Source: Atrina japonica (taxonomy: Eukaryota > Mollusca > Bivalvia > Pterioida > Pinnidae). From it: DNA of 64,000 nucleotides. The stretch is taken from assembly GCA_030159075.1 (NCBI GenBank), contig BROG01000140.1, positions 1,075,001 through 1,139,000 on the forward strand. The letters run 5' to 3'. Below the pieces are notes generated by a model. It saw only the letters and a list, made by a program, of their open reading frames with translations, was not told where the DNA came from and did not search any database. This document shows, piece by piece, positions 22,997 to 33,523 of this stretch. Positions within the stretch are counted from its first letter, which is position 1. Each line of letters opens with the position of its first letter. Made by a program: the position numbers and the translations under genes.

Positions 22997-23819
22997 GAGA
23001 TATACAGACACATACTTGCCAACTCTCCCGATTTCCGCAGGAGACTCCCGATTTTGGCCCCGTTTCTCGACCTCCCGATCATTCTTTAAAAAAAACCTTC
23101 TTTCTCTGATTTTTTAATATTTCCTTCTAAAAAGGATAAATGTCCCCAAATTTGAAAAATGACACGCAGGATTTCCACCGCTTGGAACATTACACTAGCT
23201 TTTGAAAAAAGTTTTGTAACCAATCGGAGGCTGGTTTGTACCCCTCGTCAATGTTTGATTGGTTTTAGCGATGTGTTGTGGGAGTGACTAAATGCTGTCA
23301 TGGAGCACCAAGGGCAGCCAACTTGCCTCAAATGGGGAAATAAGTCATCAAACAATAATTTCTGGAACTGCTATCAATTTAGACAAAAGAAAAACAGAAG
23401 TATTTACAGTATATTGATTAATTTTCACTAAAAATGCCTCATTTTAAGGAAGGTTCTGCCATTTTCTCGCCATTTCCAATTACTTCTGATATGGTAAATT
23501 ATCAGGGCAATACCAAACCCGATCAATGAAAGATAGATTATCTCTAAATATACTTTGAAAATTTTAAAATGTTGGTAAAATTAACAAAAACAAAAATGAA
23601 TTCACAGAAAATTCATTGATTCAATTGAAAATGCTTGACAACAAAGAATATTCTGTGATTTCCCCTTCAATAGTATACAAGTAATACATGTAAGATATAC
23701 TTTTTTCTAATTTTAATTTTGAATATTTCAATTTTCAAATTTATACAATAAATTTAAAAAAAACAACTTTATAATAAACTGTGAGAAATAGACTTTTAGT
23801 GAAAAATAGAACCTTTGAA

Positions 23820-24022
23820 CACTGGTCACACACAGTATTTGTTATACACAGACTAAATTCAACTATCTCTAGTATCTGTTATACACAGACTAAATTAGAA
23901 TACATGTATTTCCAGTATCTGTTATATACAGACTAAATTCGACTATCTCCAATATCTGTTATATACAGACTAAATTTGACTATCTCCAATATCTGTTATA
24001 TACAGACTAAATTCGACTATCT
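23820..24022. repeat. ~38-bp minisatellite, about five copies
   Basis: The unit is ATCTGTTATATACAGACTAA followed by ATTCGACTATCTCCAGT. Confidence 0.9.
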
Positions 24023-24173
24023 CCAGTAGAACAAGATTGTTCTCAGCTTATCACTTTATACTTTGACATGAGAATGATGAGTAACTGAAGGTTTTTTTTT
24101 TTAAATCATGTCATCAGAAGGTCATCTATGACCTATCAGGATGTGGTTAAGCATAAATCCTAGCCTAAAGCTA

Positions 24174-24282
24174 CTCCAACAATGTTAGAGGTTTAAACGG
24201 CAAGATACTTTTGACTTGTGCCGTTAACTTCAGCATATCAGAAGTAAAGTGAGCTCTAATATTATTTGACTAGCCTAAAGCA
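24174..24282 (+). repeat. Dispersed repeat, copy 1 (partners near 60405 and 62760)
   Basis: CCAACAATGTTAGAGGTTTA, TTTTGACTTG and CCGTTAACTTC are shared with 60405-60464. CGGCATATC-like sequence, AGTAAAG and AGCTCTAA are shared with 62768-62815. Class unknown. Confidence 0.55.
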
Positions 24283-24468
24283 TGTATTCAGTTTCTGCCA
24301 ATGGAGAAATATCACACATGAAAAATGTCCTCGAACATGTATATTAACTTATGATAACTATCAACAAAGTCAGTCTTCACATAGAAACACAACATTTCAA
24401 AGGTCAAATGTGTGAACACATCATTTATGGTACTTATGTGATACATAGACAGAAATTGTGCCTCAATT

Positions 24469-24513
24469 TTAAGTTACTGCTTGGGGGTTTTAACCCCAAA
24501 AAGTAACTTGAAA
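24469..24513. repeat. Short palindrome
   Basis: AAGTTACT and GGGGTTTT face AACCCC and AGTAACTT. A 45-base hairpin with a small loop in intergenic DNA. Confidence 0.7.
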
Positions 24514-25913
24514 TTGGGGCTGAATTTTGGCCTATGTGATACAAAATATAACTTTTATCAACTTTTACTGATTTTTTATGTAATTTGCCAAATCTGAATA
24601 ATTTGACATTCTTGTAGATGTGTGTCTTATATATGAAAGTTAAGATACGGTTGTTGTACATTGTGTTTGTATTACTGGTAATGTTCCTATGTGTATATAA
24701 AATAGATATTTTAAATTTCAGGTTTTGTACATGTATATTTTAATGTGAATCTGGTGAACCATTTATTTTAGAATTTGAGGATGGTATTTAAAGGCAATGT
24801 ATACCTGACACCATATTTATTCTGCATCCACTATATATCTAAAAATATCCGGTGCTAAACATTTGTATCCATTTAAGTAAAAGTATTGTATTCTGCATCA
24901 CAGTATGTTGTCCTCAAATTGATTAAAATCCAGTCTTTCATCACTCCTGTAATTCAGTATGCTATGCAGAGGATCTAATGAAACCTCACATGCAAGTAAC
25001 CTCTTGTAGGTGTGTAATGTTCCACAAGATTTTGTGTTGATTATAATGTTTACATCCCTTTTCTATTCGATAAATTTACAAGATCGCAAAAGCTACATTT
25101 CCATAGGTATACAGTATACATCTAAGAGAGGTCATGTGACTTCAGCTAGTTTCATTAGTTTCTCTACATATCAGAAAATGGAAGCGATGATAGGTGGATT
25201 TGTAATTAGATTGGATTGTCCTGGACTTCTGGTGACCATAGCTATTTTGACCATTATCCTAAGTCTAAGGGTCACAAAACCATTTTAAATGGTTTTTTTT
25301 TCTAAATTTAAAATTAAGTTTGTAATCAAAACACTTTGGTGAAACTTTAATGAAATTATAATCATAGAATTCAGTTAATGAGAAAATCATGGATAATTTG
25401 ATGATCTATTCTATTGTATTATCACATCTATTTTATGCTGATTTTGAACTGATTTTTGTAGTTAGGGTCCTTAACATAATATAACTTAAATATCTTGTAT
25501 CAATGTTTTTCTATCTATGAAATAGGTAAAAAATTGAAAAGATAAAAAGGTTTTCTGACTGAACAACCAAAATATATTGCACACCAAAATTATTGTATTT
25601 GCAGCAATTTTGCTTTTTTTACTCAGATAAATGAATAATATATCTGATCTACATTCTCTATGAATGAATATGAAAGAAGATATCTGGTTTCTGACTTACT
25701 TATAATGTAGGTCAGAGTACATCAAACAAATTGTCACAGAATTCAAATTGGCACTTACAGGTACTCATTAATAGGTCATCATGTATAGAGTCATTGCTAG
25801 AACTCGTGTGTTTGGTAATTACTTGATGAGTTGAACATCACTTCATCAACTTAGAACAAAAATATAACCAAAAAGCCTGTAGTTCAGTATTTACTGCAGG
25901 GTTATAAATAGAA

Positions 25914-26051
25914 TACAGAGGAACCTCACTTTTAAGACCACCTAACTGACTGAAAGTTAATAAGATGGTCTTGTAAGTGAGGCTTTGTATTTATAAGATT
26001 TTAATCAAGAGACTGAAAACCTGTGGTCTGAATTTGTGTGGTTCTGCTGTA
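25914..26051. mobile_element. 138-bp TA-flanked MITE (pogo/Tc1-mariner-like ends)
   Basis: The left end is TA-CAGAGGAACCTCACTTTTA with AGACCAC further in. The right end, read inward, is TA-CAGCAGAACCACACAAATT with AGACCAC at the same depth. TA is present on both sides. Too short to code for anything. Confidence 0.7.
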
Positions 26052-26296
26052 TATACAGAAGTTTTTAATATAACATAGGCCTTTTAGAGTTTTTTCATCT
26101 TAATTGATATTACATGATTATTTTGCAGTTATTCCTCATTATTTGTGCCATTCTTATCTGTATGACAGGAACATTTAAATATTAAGGTGTTGTTTGTTAT
26201 GTTTGTGTTGTAAAACAGAAATTGATTAAAACAATACTTTAACATTTTTTGTTATTCTGATGATGGTAAGGTAAAAATCCAAATAAACTGATGTGA

Positions 26297-26530
26297 ACCT
26301 TTTCTTAACCTGGATAAGTTTATATTTTAGGTTAGAAAGTATACAACATTGAAATTACACTGGCAAAAGTATTGGTTCTAACTTGTCATCATTCCTACGT
26401 ATATCCAGTGAAAAATTAAATGTTTCTTCTGTGAAGCTTGTCATAAGTGAAAAGCGAGTAGAATCATCCGAATGATAATCAAAAGGTTACTCTGCTCCGC
26501 CAAGTTAATGAATTGGACTTTAGGTGTATT
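26297..26530 (+). repeat. Dispersed repeat, unexpanded copy
   Basis: Shares TCTTAACCTGGATAAGTTTA-like sequence, TTGGTTCTAACTTGTCAT, TATCCAGTG and GGTTACTCTGC, then CCAAGTTA, with 31935-32470 in the same order. In this copy the central block is present once. Confidence 0.75.
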
Positions 26531-26729
26531 CAGTGATTGGTTAATATATCTTCTTAGTAGGTCAACAGAATTTCATGTGTTTGTTTTACAGAAAATGAAT
26601 CCCCCCTTACAACATGTCAAAATAAACAAAGCACCATAAGAATTGAACTGTGTTTTATTATTAACATTGTTAAATAAATGATGAGTGCACTGTAAATACA
26701 ATATAATGATACATGTAGACATAAATATC

Positions 26730-27250
26730 ATCTACCTTCACATCATACTGACTTTATAGTGGCCTGTATAGACATATAGTCTACCTTCACATCATACTGA
26801 CTTTATAGTGGCCTGTATAGACATATAGTGTACCTTCACATCATACTGACTTTATAGTGGCCTGTATAGACATATAGTGTACCTTCACATCATACTGACT
26901 TTATAGTGGCCTGTATAGACATATAGTCTACCTTCACATACTGACTTGATAGAGACCTGTATAGACATATAGTCTACCTTCATATCATACTGACTTTATA
27001 GAGACCTGTATAGACATATAGTCTACCTTCACATCATACTGACTTTATAGAGACCTGTATAGACATATAGTCTTAGACATATAGTCTACCTTCACATCAT
27101 ACTGACTTTATAGTGGCCTGTATAGACATATAGTGTACCTTCACATCATACTGACTTTATAGTGGCCTGTATAGACATATAGTCTACCTTCACATCATAC
27201 TGACTTTATAGTGGCCTGTATAGACATATAGTCTACCTTCACATCATACT
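26730..27250. repeat. 49-bp minisatellite, about 10 copies
   Basis: The unit is GACTTTATAGTGGCCTGTAT followed by AGACATATAGTCTACCTTCA and CATCATACT. Two sub-variants (GTGGCC and GAGACC) occur in blocks. Confidence 0.95.
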
Positions 27251-27354
27251 AACAACATTCATAATGACTTTATAGTGTACTCTTTATCATATAAACCTCA
27301 TGTATACAGACAGAACATAGACATGCAGGTCAAATATGTTTTACTGTGAAACTT

Positions 27355-28050
27355 TACAAGTACAATGTAATAACAAGCACCTGTAGTGATTTCTTACCTG
27401 TAACAAATACCATATAAGATACATACCTAAAACAAGCACCTGTCAAGATTTCTTTCCTATAACAGAACCATATACATGTACATACCTAAAAAAACAAGCA
27501 CCTGTCATGATTTCTTTCCTATAACAGAACCATATACATGTACATACCTAAAAAAAAACAAGCACCTATCATGATTTCTTACCTATAACAGATACCATAT
27601 ACACACCTAAACCAAGCACCTGTTGTGATTTCTTATCTACAACAAATCCCATAAACATACCTAAAACAAGCACCTGTCGTGATTTCTTACCTACAACAGA
27701 TACCATATACATGTACATACCTAAAAAAAAAAGCACCTGTCATGATTTCTACCTATTACATATACCATATACATACCTTAAACAATCACCTGACTTGATT
27801 TCTTACCTACAACAAATACCATATATGGTACATACCTAAATCAAGCACCTGTTGTGATTTCTTACCTATAACAGATACCATATACATACCTAAAACAATC
27901 ACCTGACTTGATTTCTTACCTACAACAAATACCATATATGGTACATACCTAAATCAAGCACCTGTCGTGATTTCTTACCTACAACAGATACCATATACAT
28001 GTACATATACATACCTAAAACAAGCACCTGTCATGATTTCTTACCTACAA
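27355..28050. repeat. ~60-bp minisatellite, about 11 copies, split by a SINE
   Basis: Units contain CCTAAAACAAGCACCTGTCA, TGATTTCTTACCTATAACAG and ATACCATATACATGTACATA. The same units resume at 28320-28415 after the SINE, so the array existed before the SINE inserted. Confidence 0.93.
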
Positions 28051-28314
28051 GAGCTGACCTGGCTCGGTCTGTAGCGCACTCAACTCTTGATCGTGAGGTC
28101 ATGAGTTTGAGTCCAGCCGGCGACAGGTTGGTTTCCTGTCCTTTGGATGAGACAGTAAAAACCGAGGTCCCGTGTCACAATAAGTGTCGGCACGTTAAAG
28201 AACCTTCACTGCTCAATGGCCGTAAGTGCCGAGAATAGGCCAAAATTTGAAGCCCTTCACCGGCATCTGGGCGAAAGATTCTTGAGTGGGACGTTAAACA
28301 ACAACAAACAAACA
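28051..28314 (+). mobile_element. tRNA-derived SINE, first family, near full length
   Basis: The tRNA-like head has an A box (TGGCTCGGTCTGTAGCGC) and a B box (GAGTTTGAGTCC). The core contains CCTTTGGATGAGACAGTAAA, GTGTCGGCACGTTAAAGAAC and CACTGCTCAATGG. The 3' region contains GCCCTTCACCGGCATC and GAGTGGGACGTTAAACAACA with a CAAACAAACAA tail. The same family occurs at 34761-35046 (-) and 5530-5818. A V-SINE-type molluscan family such as RUDI is possible, but I cannot confirm the name. The frame at 27999-28485 is SINE sequence, not a gene. Confidence 0.88.
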
Positions 28315-28842
28315 ATTTTGACTAAAACAGATACCATATGCATACCTAAAACAAGCACCCATTGTGAATTCTTACCTACAACATATACATACCTAAAACA
28401 AGCACCTGTTGTGATTTTAATTTTTGTGGATAACTTATCATATAATGTTTCATGTAAAGGGGAAATAATGGGTTTTTCTTTCTAGAAGATTTTAAAGCTT
28501 TGATTCTGTTGAATTCAGTTCAATAGAACTTTGATATTCAAAACACCATTGCCATCTCATATGGCTGAAGACCAAGAATGAATTAAAAATGAAAATGATA
28601 CCTGTATATTAGTTAGTAAATTTCTCTTCAAACTGAAGAGTACCGTAGACAAGATAAAATAAACAAGCGTTTAATAACTAATAAATTATGAAAAAACATA
28701 GCAGAATTTATAGTCAAATAAAAACTACCTCTTAAAATGACTTTACCTTCAATTTATTCAATACTGGTATTTTTTCTGAACTAACCAATAAATTTTTCTA
28801 AAAATTAGACTACTGCTCATTTAAGTGCAGAGAAGTATAATA

Positions 28843-29292
28843 TACAGTAGAACCTTGATGAGTCGAACTTCAATGTTTCAAACTATTATCAAAGTCCTGA
28901 AAAATTTTGTTATTTAACGCTACTGATCAACATTTTATAATTTTATCTTTTATAAGTCAAATTTCTTGATGTTTCAAATAAATTTTGGCCCATTTCTATC
29001 AAATCAATGAAAATTCCTACAAATAAATGTGCATGAAATCGCTCCAAGATAATTCTTCTCCTTCTCATAAACACTCAATGTTTTGATTTCACAAAAATTA
29101 AGTCTAGCACTAATTATTGATTATAATGATCGTATATGTCTTAAATGGTGTCAAATTAGACATATATATCTTATGGAACCTCTGAAACTAAAGAACGTAC
29201 AATTTTTGGCTACCATCCATAAGTCAAAGTCCCGATGTTTCAAACATTTCTAAGTGGTCCCTTGAACTTTGACTCATCAAAGTTCTACTGTA
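28843..29292. mobile_element. 450-bp TA-flanked inverted-repeat element (pogo/Tc1-mariner-like)
   Basis: The left end is TA-CAGTAGAACCTTGATGAGTC. The right end, read inward, is TA-CAGTAGAACTTTGATGAGTC, 19 of 20 bases matching. The interior repeats GATGTTTCAAA words. It is AT-rich and holds no transposase frame, so it is non-autonomous. Confidence 0.82.
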
Positions 29293-30119
29293 GATATTTT
29301 ATAGTCTTTGTGTAATTTATAATACATCAATAATTCCCAGATATTTTATGCAGATCGAAAGCATGCAAGAGTAATTCTATGTAAAGACCAAAGAATTATT
29401 TAAGTGCTGAGAAATGGTATGTCACAGAATACGCTCATATTTACTATATATGTTTATTATAGAATACTTAAACATAATATTGATTTTAAAATTGAAAAAA
29501 AAAAAATATTGTTGCCATGGCAACAAAGAGTTGTTTTTCACAAGATTTGTCCTCTTACCCATATAGAAAAAGGCATTTTTTTTGCATAGTTTCAACATTT
29601 TATTTTTATTTAACATACAAGATATATCAATAATGTAAATATTTTATTTGAATCACCTTTGATTAGACATTCAAAACAATAAAATCCAAAGTGATAATCA
29701 GTGCAGAAGTATTTTGCCTAACAGCTTAAAGATAGGGGGTTTCTGCAATTATCCAATTAGAAGAATTTTATGATTTTTTGATTTTTCAAGACTTTACCCC
29801 CCAAAAATGCAGCATAGAAATTTTAAGATACTTTGACCTAAAGTTTGAATAAGTCTTATAGAACAATATTATTATAAAATCAGAGCGGGTATTTTTTTCG
29901 TTTCTTAGCCACAGTTACTCAAAGTTTGGCTATTTTAAGAATTTTCAACGTATATAGTTCAACTAAATTTCTCCTATCATTTCAAATCTTCATAATATTT
30001 TTAAATCTAACTTTCATATATAGTAAATAACAACTGTCGAGATCAAATAATATATATAATTTCATTATATACTGTATTTAGCAATATAATATACCTAAAT
30101 ATACCTTACCCCCAGATTT

Positions 30120-30965
30120 CCGCGTCCGTTCAAATCAGGACTCTGACATTGTCTCTTTTCGAACCGATTTTATAGCATCTCGTAAATCTTGATTTTTACA
30201 CAAAATATGCTATTTGATTGTCATTTGATAATATTTAGGGACACCTATGATCATATACAATAATTATATTCAGTTTATCTTAGGTCAAAAAGCTTCAGAT
30301 TAGTGTAAATTGACCTGACATCTCAACTCCGCCACTGAAATCCGACTACTAATTTTAGTGTGCTTTCATCAGCCAAAATCTAGGAAATCTAAAACGAACC
30401 AAAATTTGAGTAACTTTTTACTGAAAATAATTCAGAACGATGTCCTTAATTATCATTGAAAAGATTACTTAAATAGAATTAGAACTGGGTGAGAAATCAA
30501 CGATTATTTATTTCGAATCCGAAAACACTATACTATCAGGAATCTGACATTAGCATCTTTTCGATCTGACTCTGTAGTATTACTAAGCGATTACAAATTA
30601 TGATTGCTAACGAAAAATAAGTGATTTTAGTGTCATTTAATGGTATATTTAGAAGGATATTATCATAAACGATTGTGATATATACTTTACTTAAAGTTTA
30701 AGTATAACAAATTAACTTAAATCGATCCAATACCTCGACTCCGCCGTCGAATCCGACTACTAAATTTAGTGTGCCTACGTAAGACAATGTCACGTAAATC
30801 AGGTCCAAAATAATTCTGTATAATTTTCTACTGTGAATGATGTAAAATACCGCAATTAAGATATACTACAATTATTGTGTTCTTTGAATAAGTATTGAGG
30901 AAGAAATCGACAATTATTTGTTCGATTCCGCCGATTCTAGAATCCGACTCCGCAACGTGCGATAA
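30120..30965 (+). repeat. Diverged ~415-bp tandem duplication
   Basis: Unit 1 (about 30120-30535) and unit 2 (about 30536-30965) share in order: TCTGACATT, CTTTTCGA, TGTCATTT, TCGACTCCGCC-like sequence, AATCCGACTACTAA, TTTAGTGTGC, and GAGAAATCAACGATTATTT-like sequence. Divergence is high. No coding frame. Confidence 0.65.
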
Positions 30966-31934
30966 ACGCTCTAGTTTATTGCAAACGTATCGTGGTTATT
31001 TTAAGCGCATAACTGACCACGATTTCGGCTGTATTGACAGAGTGGAAACGGAAAACATTCAAATTCCGGTTTGAGAAAACGGGTAGCGATAGATTTGGAC
31101 GTAAAAAACCCCCAAAACCTAAAAATTGGTCGTATTTACGAGTGATTTGCTTGCATTATGGATCTATGTTTATTGCAAGTACGATTTCTTGTATCCACAT
31201 TTAGTACCGAGTTCACATAAGCTGTTCATTTCCAATTTTCTTAAAGAGTTCTCTTTTGGCACGGATAACAAATTACGTTGATGTTGTCCAAGGAATTATT
31301 AATTAGTAACAAAAATACCCACTGAGATATTTTGCTGTTCGTTTCTACTAATGTTACTAAAGTCACTAGAGATAAATGAGTGATTTCCTATGCTGCGTTT
31401 TTTTAGAGGCCTGGTTTAAATTTGCACGGAATTTCCCTATATTAACCTAAAAAAAACCAACTTTCAACAGGTCTTTTTTTAAAAACGGAGGCATTACGAT
31501 CCCCGATATTTTCTACCTTGTTATATAAACATGTTAAGATCAATAATTAATACAAAAAACTGCTGTCAAAACTGACAAATATCACATTTCATGAAATTTA
31601 CGTAATATGGCTATTTCCATTAGGTTACCATATTCAATATAGATAAATGACTGTTGCTATGGTAACGAGGAAGTTTTACTGGGAAAAAATTGTAAGGTTT
31701 TGTTACTCTCATGCAAGGCTATCATTGTGACCAGCTGCTTTCAAAATTTGCGATATACCATTTCTGACCAATTTTGGTCTTTATATAGAATTACTCTTAA
31801 TGTTTCCCACTAAGGTCTGGATTTATCTAGTTTATGTTAAAATTCTCAATTTTACACAAAAAGCAATAACAGCTTCTGTATGATATCAATGTATGTTAGT
31901 TAAAAGCCATATAATCTGGCAGGGTGGAGCCTCG

Positions 31935-32470
31935 TGAACCCTTTTTTTATCTGGACAAGTTTATATTGTAGGTAATAAAGTAGAACCTTAAAACTACACT
32001 TGTAAAAGTAATCGGTCCTACTTGTCATACAAAACAAAGTATCCAGTGAAGTAATCGGTCCTATTTATCATCATACATAACAAAGTATCCAGTGAAGTAA
32101 TCGGTCCTACTTATCATACATAACAAAGTATCCAGTGAAGTAATCGGTCCTACTTATCATACATAACAAAGTATCCAGTGAAGTAATCGGTCCTACTTAT
32201 CATACATAACAAAGTATCCAGTGAAGTAATCAGTCCTACTTATCATACATAACAAAGTATCCAGTGAAGTAATCAGTCCTACTTATCATACATAACAAAG
32301 TATCCAGTGAAGTAATCGGTCCTATTTATCATACATAACAAAGTATCCAGTGAAGTAATCGGTCCTATTTATCATACATAACAAAGTATCCAGTGAAGAA
32401 TAAAATGATCATCTATGTGATAATCTATAGGTTACTCTGCCCTGCCAAGTTATATGAACTGGAGTTTATA
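31935..32470 (+). repeat. Dispersed repeat with an internal 43-bp array (about nine units)
   Basis: The flanks match 26297-26530 on both sides. Between them the block AAGTAATCGGTCCTACTTAT, CATACATAACAAAGTATCCA and GTG is repeated from about 32012 to 32396. Confidence 0.85.
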
Positions 32471-33085
32471 CATCCCTTTTAAAAAATATAAACTGTAGGC
32501 TGATATATTTTCTATTTTTCATCACTAAAGTGAAAGTGTTCAAACTGGGCAAAATCCATCTTCTGTACATGCAGGTTTGCCCTGTAATTTACTTAAGAAA
32601 ACACCACAGAATCTTAAATGTTAAACCACATTTGCACTAGCAAAAATTTTCATTTACAACAGAAGCCTCTATAAATGTAATGTAAAATTAAAAAGTTTAA
32701 ACATATTAAATAATTGAATATATAAATGTTATCCTGATGAAATATGTAAATAAATCTTAAACCACCAAAATATATATCAAAACACAATACATTGCAGACT
32801 TCTACTGACAACAGCTCATCAAATTTATCTGGACATGCATCTAATGGTAGTGACAAGTCTAATTAAACAATAACCTGTTCTATAATTGAAATAGGAAGAG
32901 AATTTAAATCTTGTCAATTATTTTAGATAACATCTTCCTGGTTAAAAAGATGAGGGACAGACAACTTGGTATGTCATATTTCAGAAACGAGGTTACCTCA
33001 GTAAGGTCAAAACAAAACGGAAGAGATTTGACATCATGTCAATAATTTTTGAGTAATGTCATTTTTAGAAAAAAGGTTTCTTCAT

Positions 33086-33091
33086 TTTATT
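33086..33091 (-). promoter_or_regulatory. Candidate RABGGTA poly(A) signal
   Basis: AATAAA on the - strand about 270 bases past the RABGGTA stop codon. Position is plausible; usage is unproven. Confidence 0.35.
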
Positions 33092-33359
33092 TTATAATGT
33101 TAATGCTAGAACAAAAGTCATATTAGGGTATTGTGATAAAGTATAATTTTTCTTTTGAGAATGAAAATACCAATCATAGATTACTCCTTCATATGCATTT
33201 CTTTTACACACTGACTCAATCAAAACATAAAATTAAATAAAATGTAACAATAATGCTAGCTAACACTACATGTCCTATTCCTATTTAGATCACAGAAGGT
33301 TCACATAAATAGCAGTTTATCTGGTCATATGAAGTTCAGAAGAAACATCTACTCGTTTC

Positions 33360-33523
33360 CTAGGTGATCTTCTGATCATTCAGGCTGGATACAGATGGTA
33401 AAATTTCCTTGAGTTTGTTGACATAGTCTTCATCTTTCATACACAGGGGATTCCCCACAACACACAACCTTTTCAGCATCATACATGACTTTAACATGGA
33501 AAGTACAGCAACAGTTGCAATGG
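33360..33523 (-). CDS. RABGGTA: RABGGTA last exon (end of LRR domain)
   Basis: Completes Ser518 and runs [48 protein letters not shown], then TAG. It matches the C terminus of human RABGGTA (NPLC...LLPSVSS). The acceptor is ttttcag. Confidence 0.93.

Noticed and set aside
25010..25288. 92-residue frame on the + strand
   Set aside because: Intergenic AT-rich DNA, no motif or repeat partner recognised; consistent with chance.
27999..28485. Possible small proteins and a possible tRNA gene at 28051
   Set aside because: The sequence is a tRNA-derived SINE; the head has A and B boxes but does not fold as a full functional tRNA, and the frames match the copy at 34857-35048.
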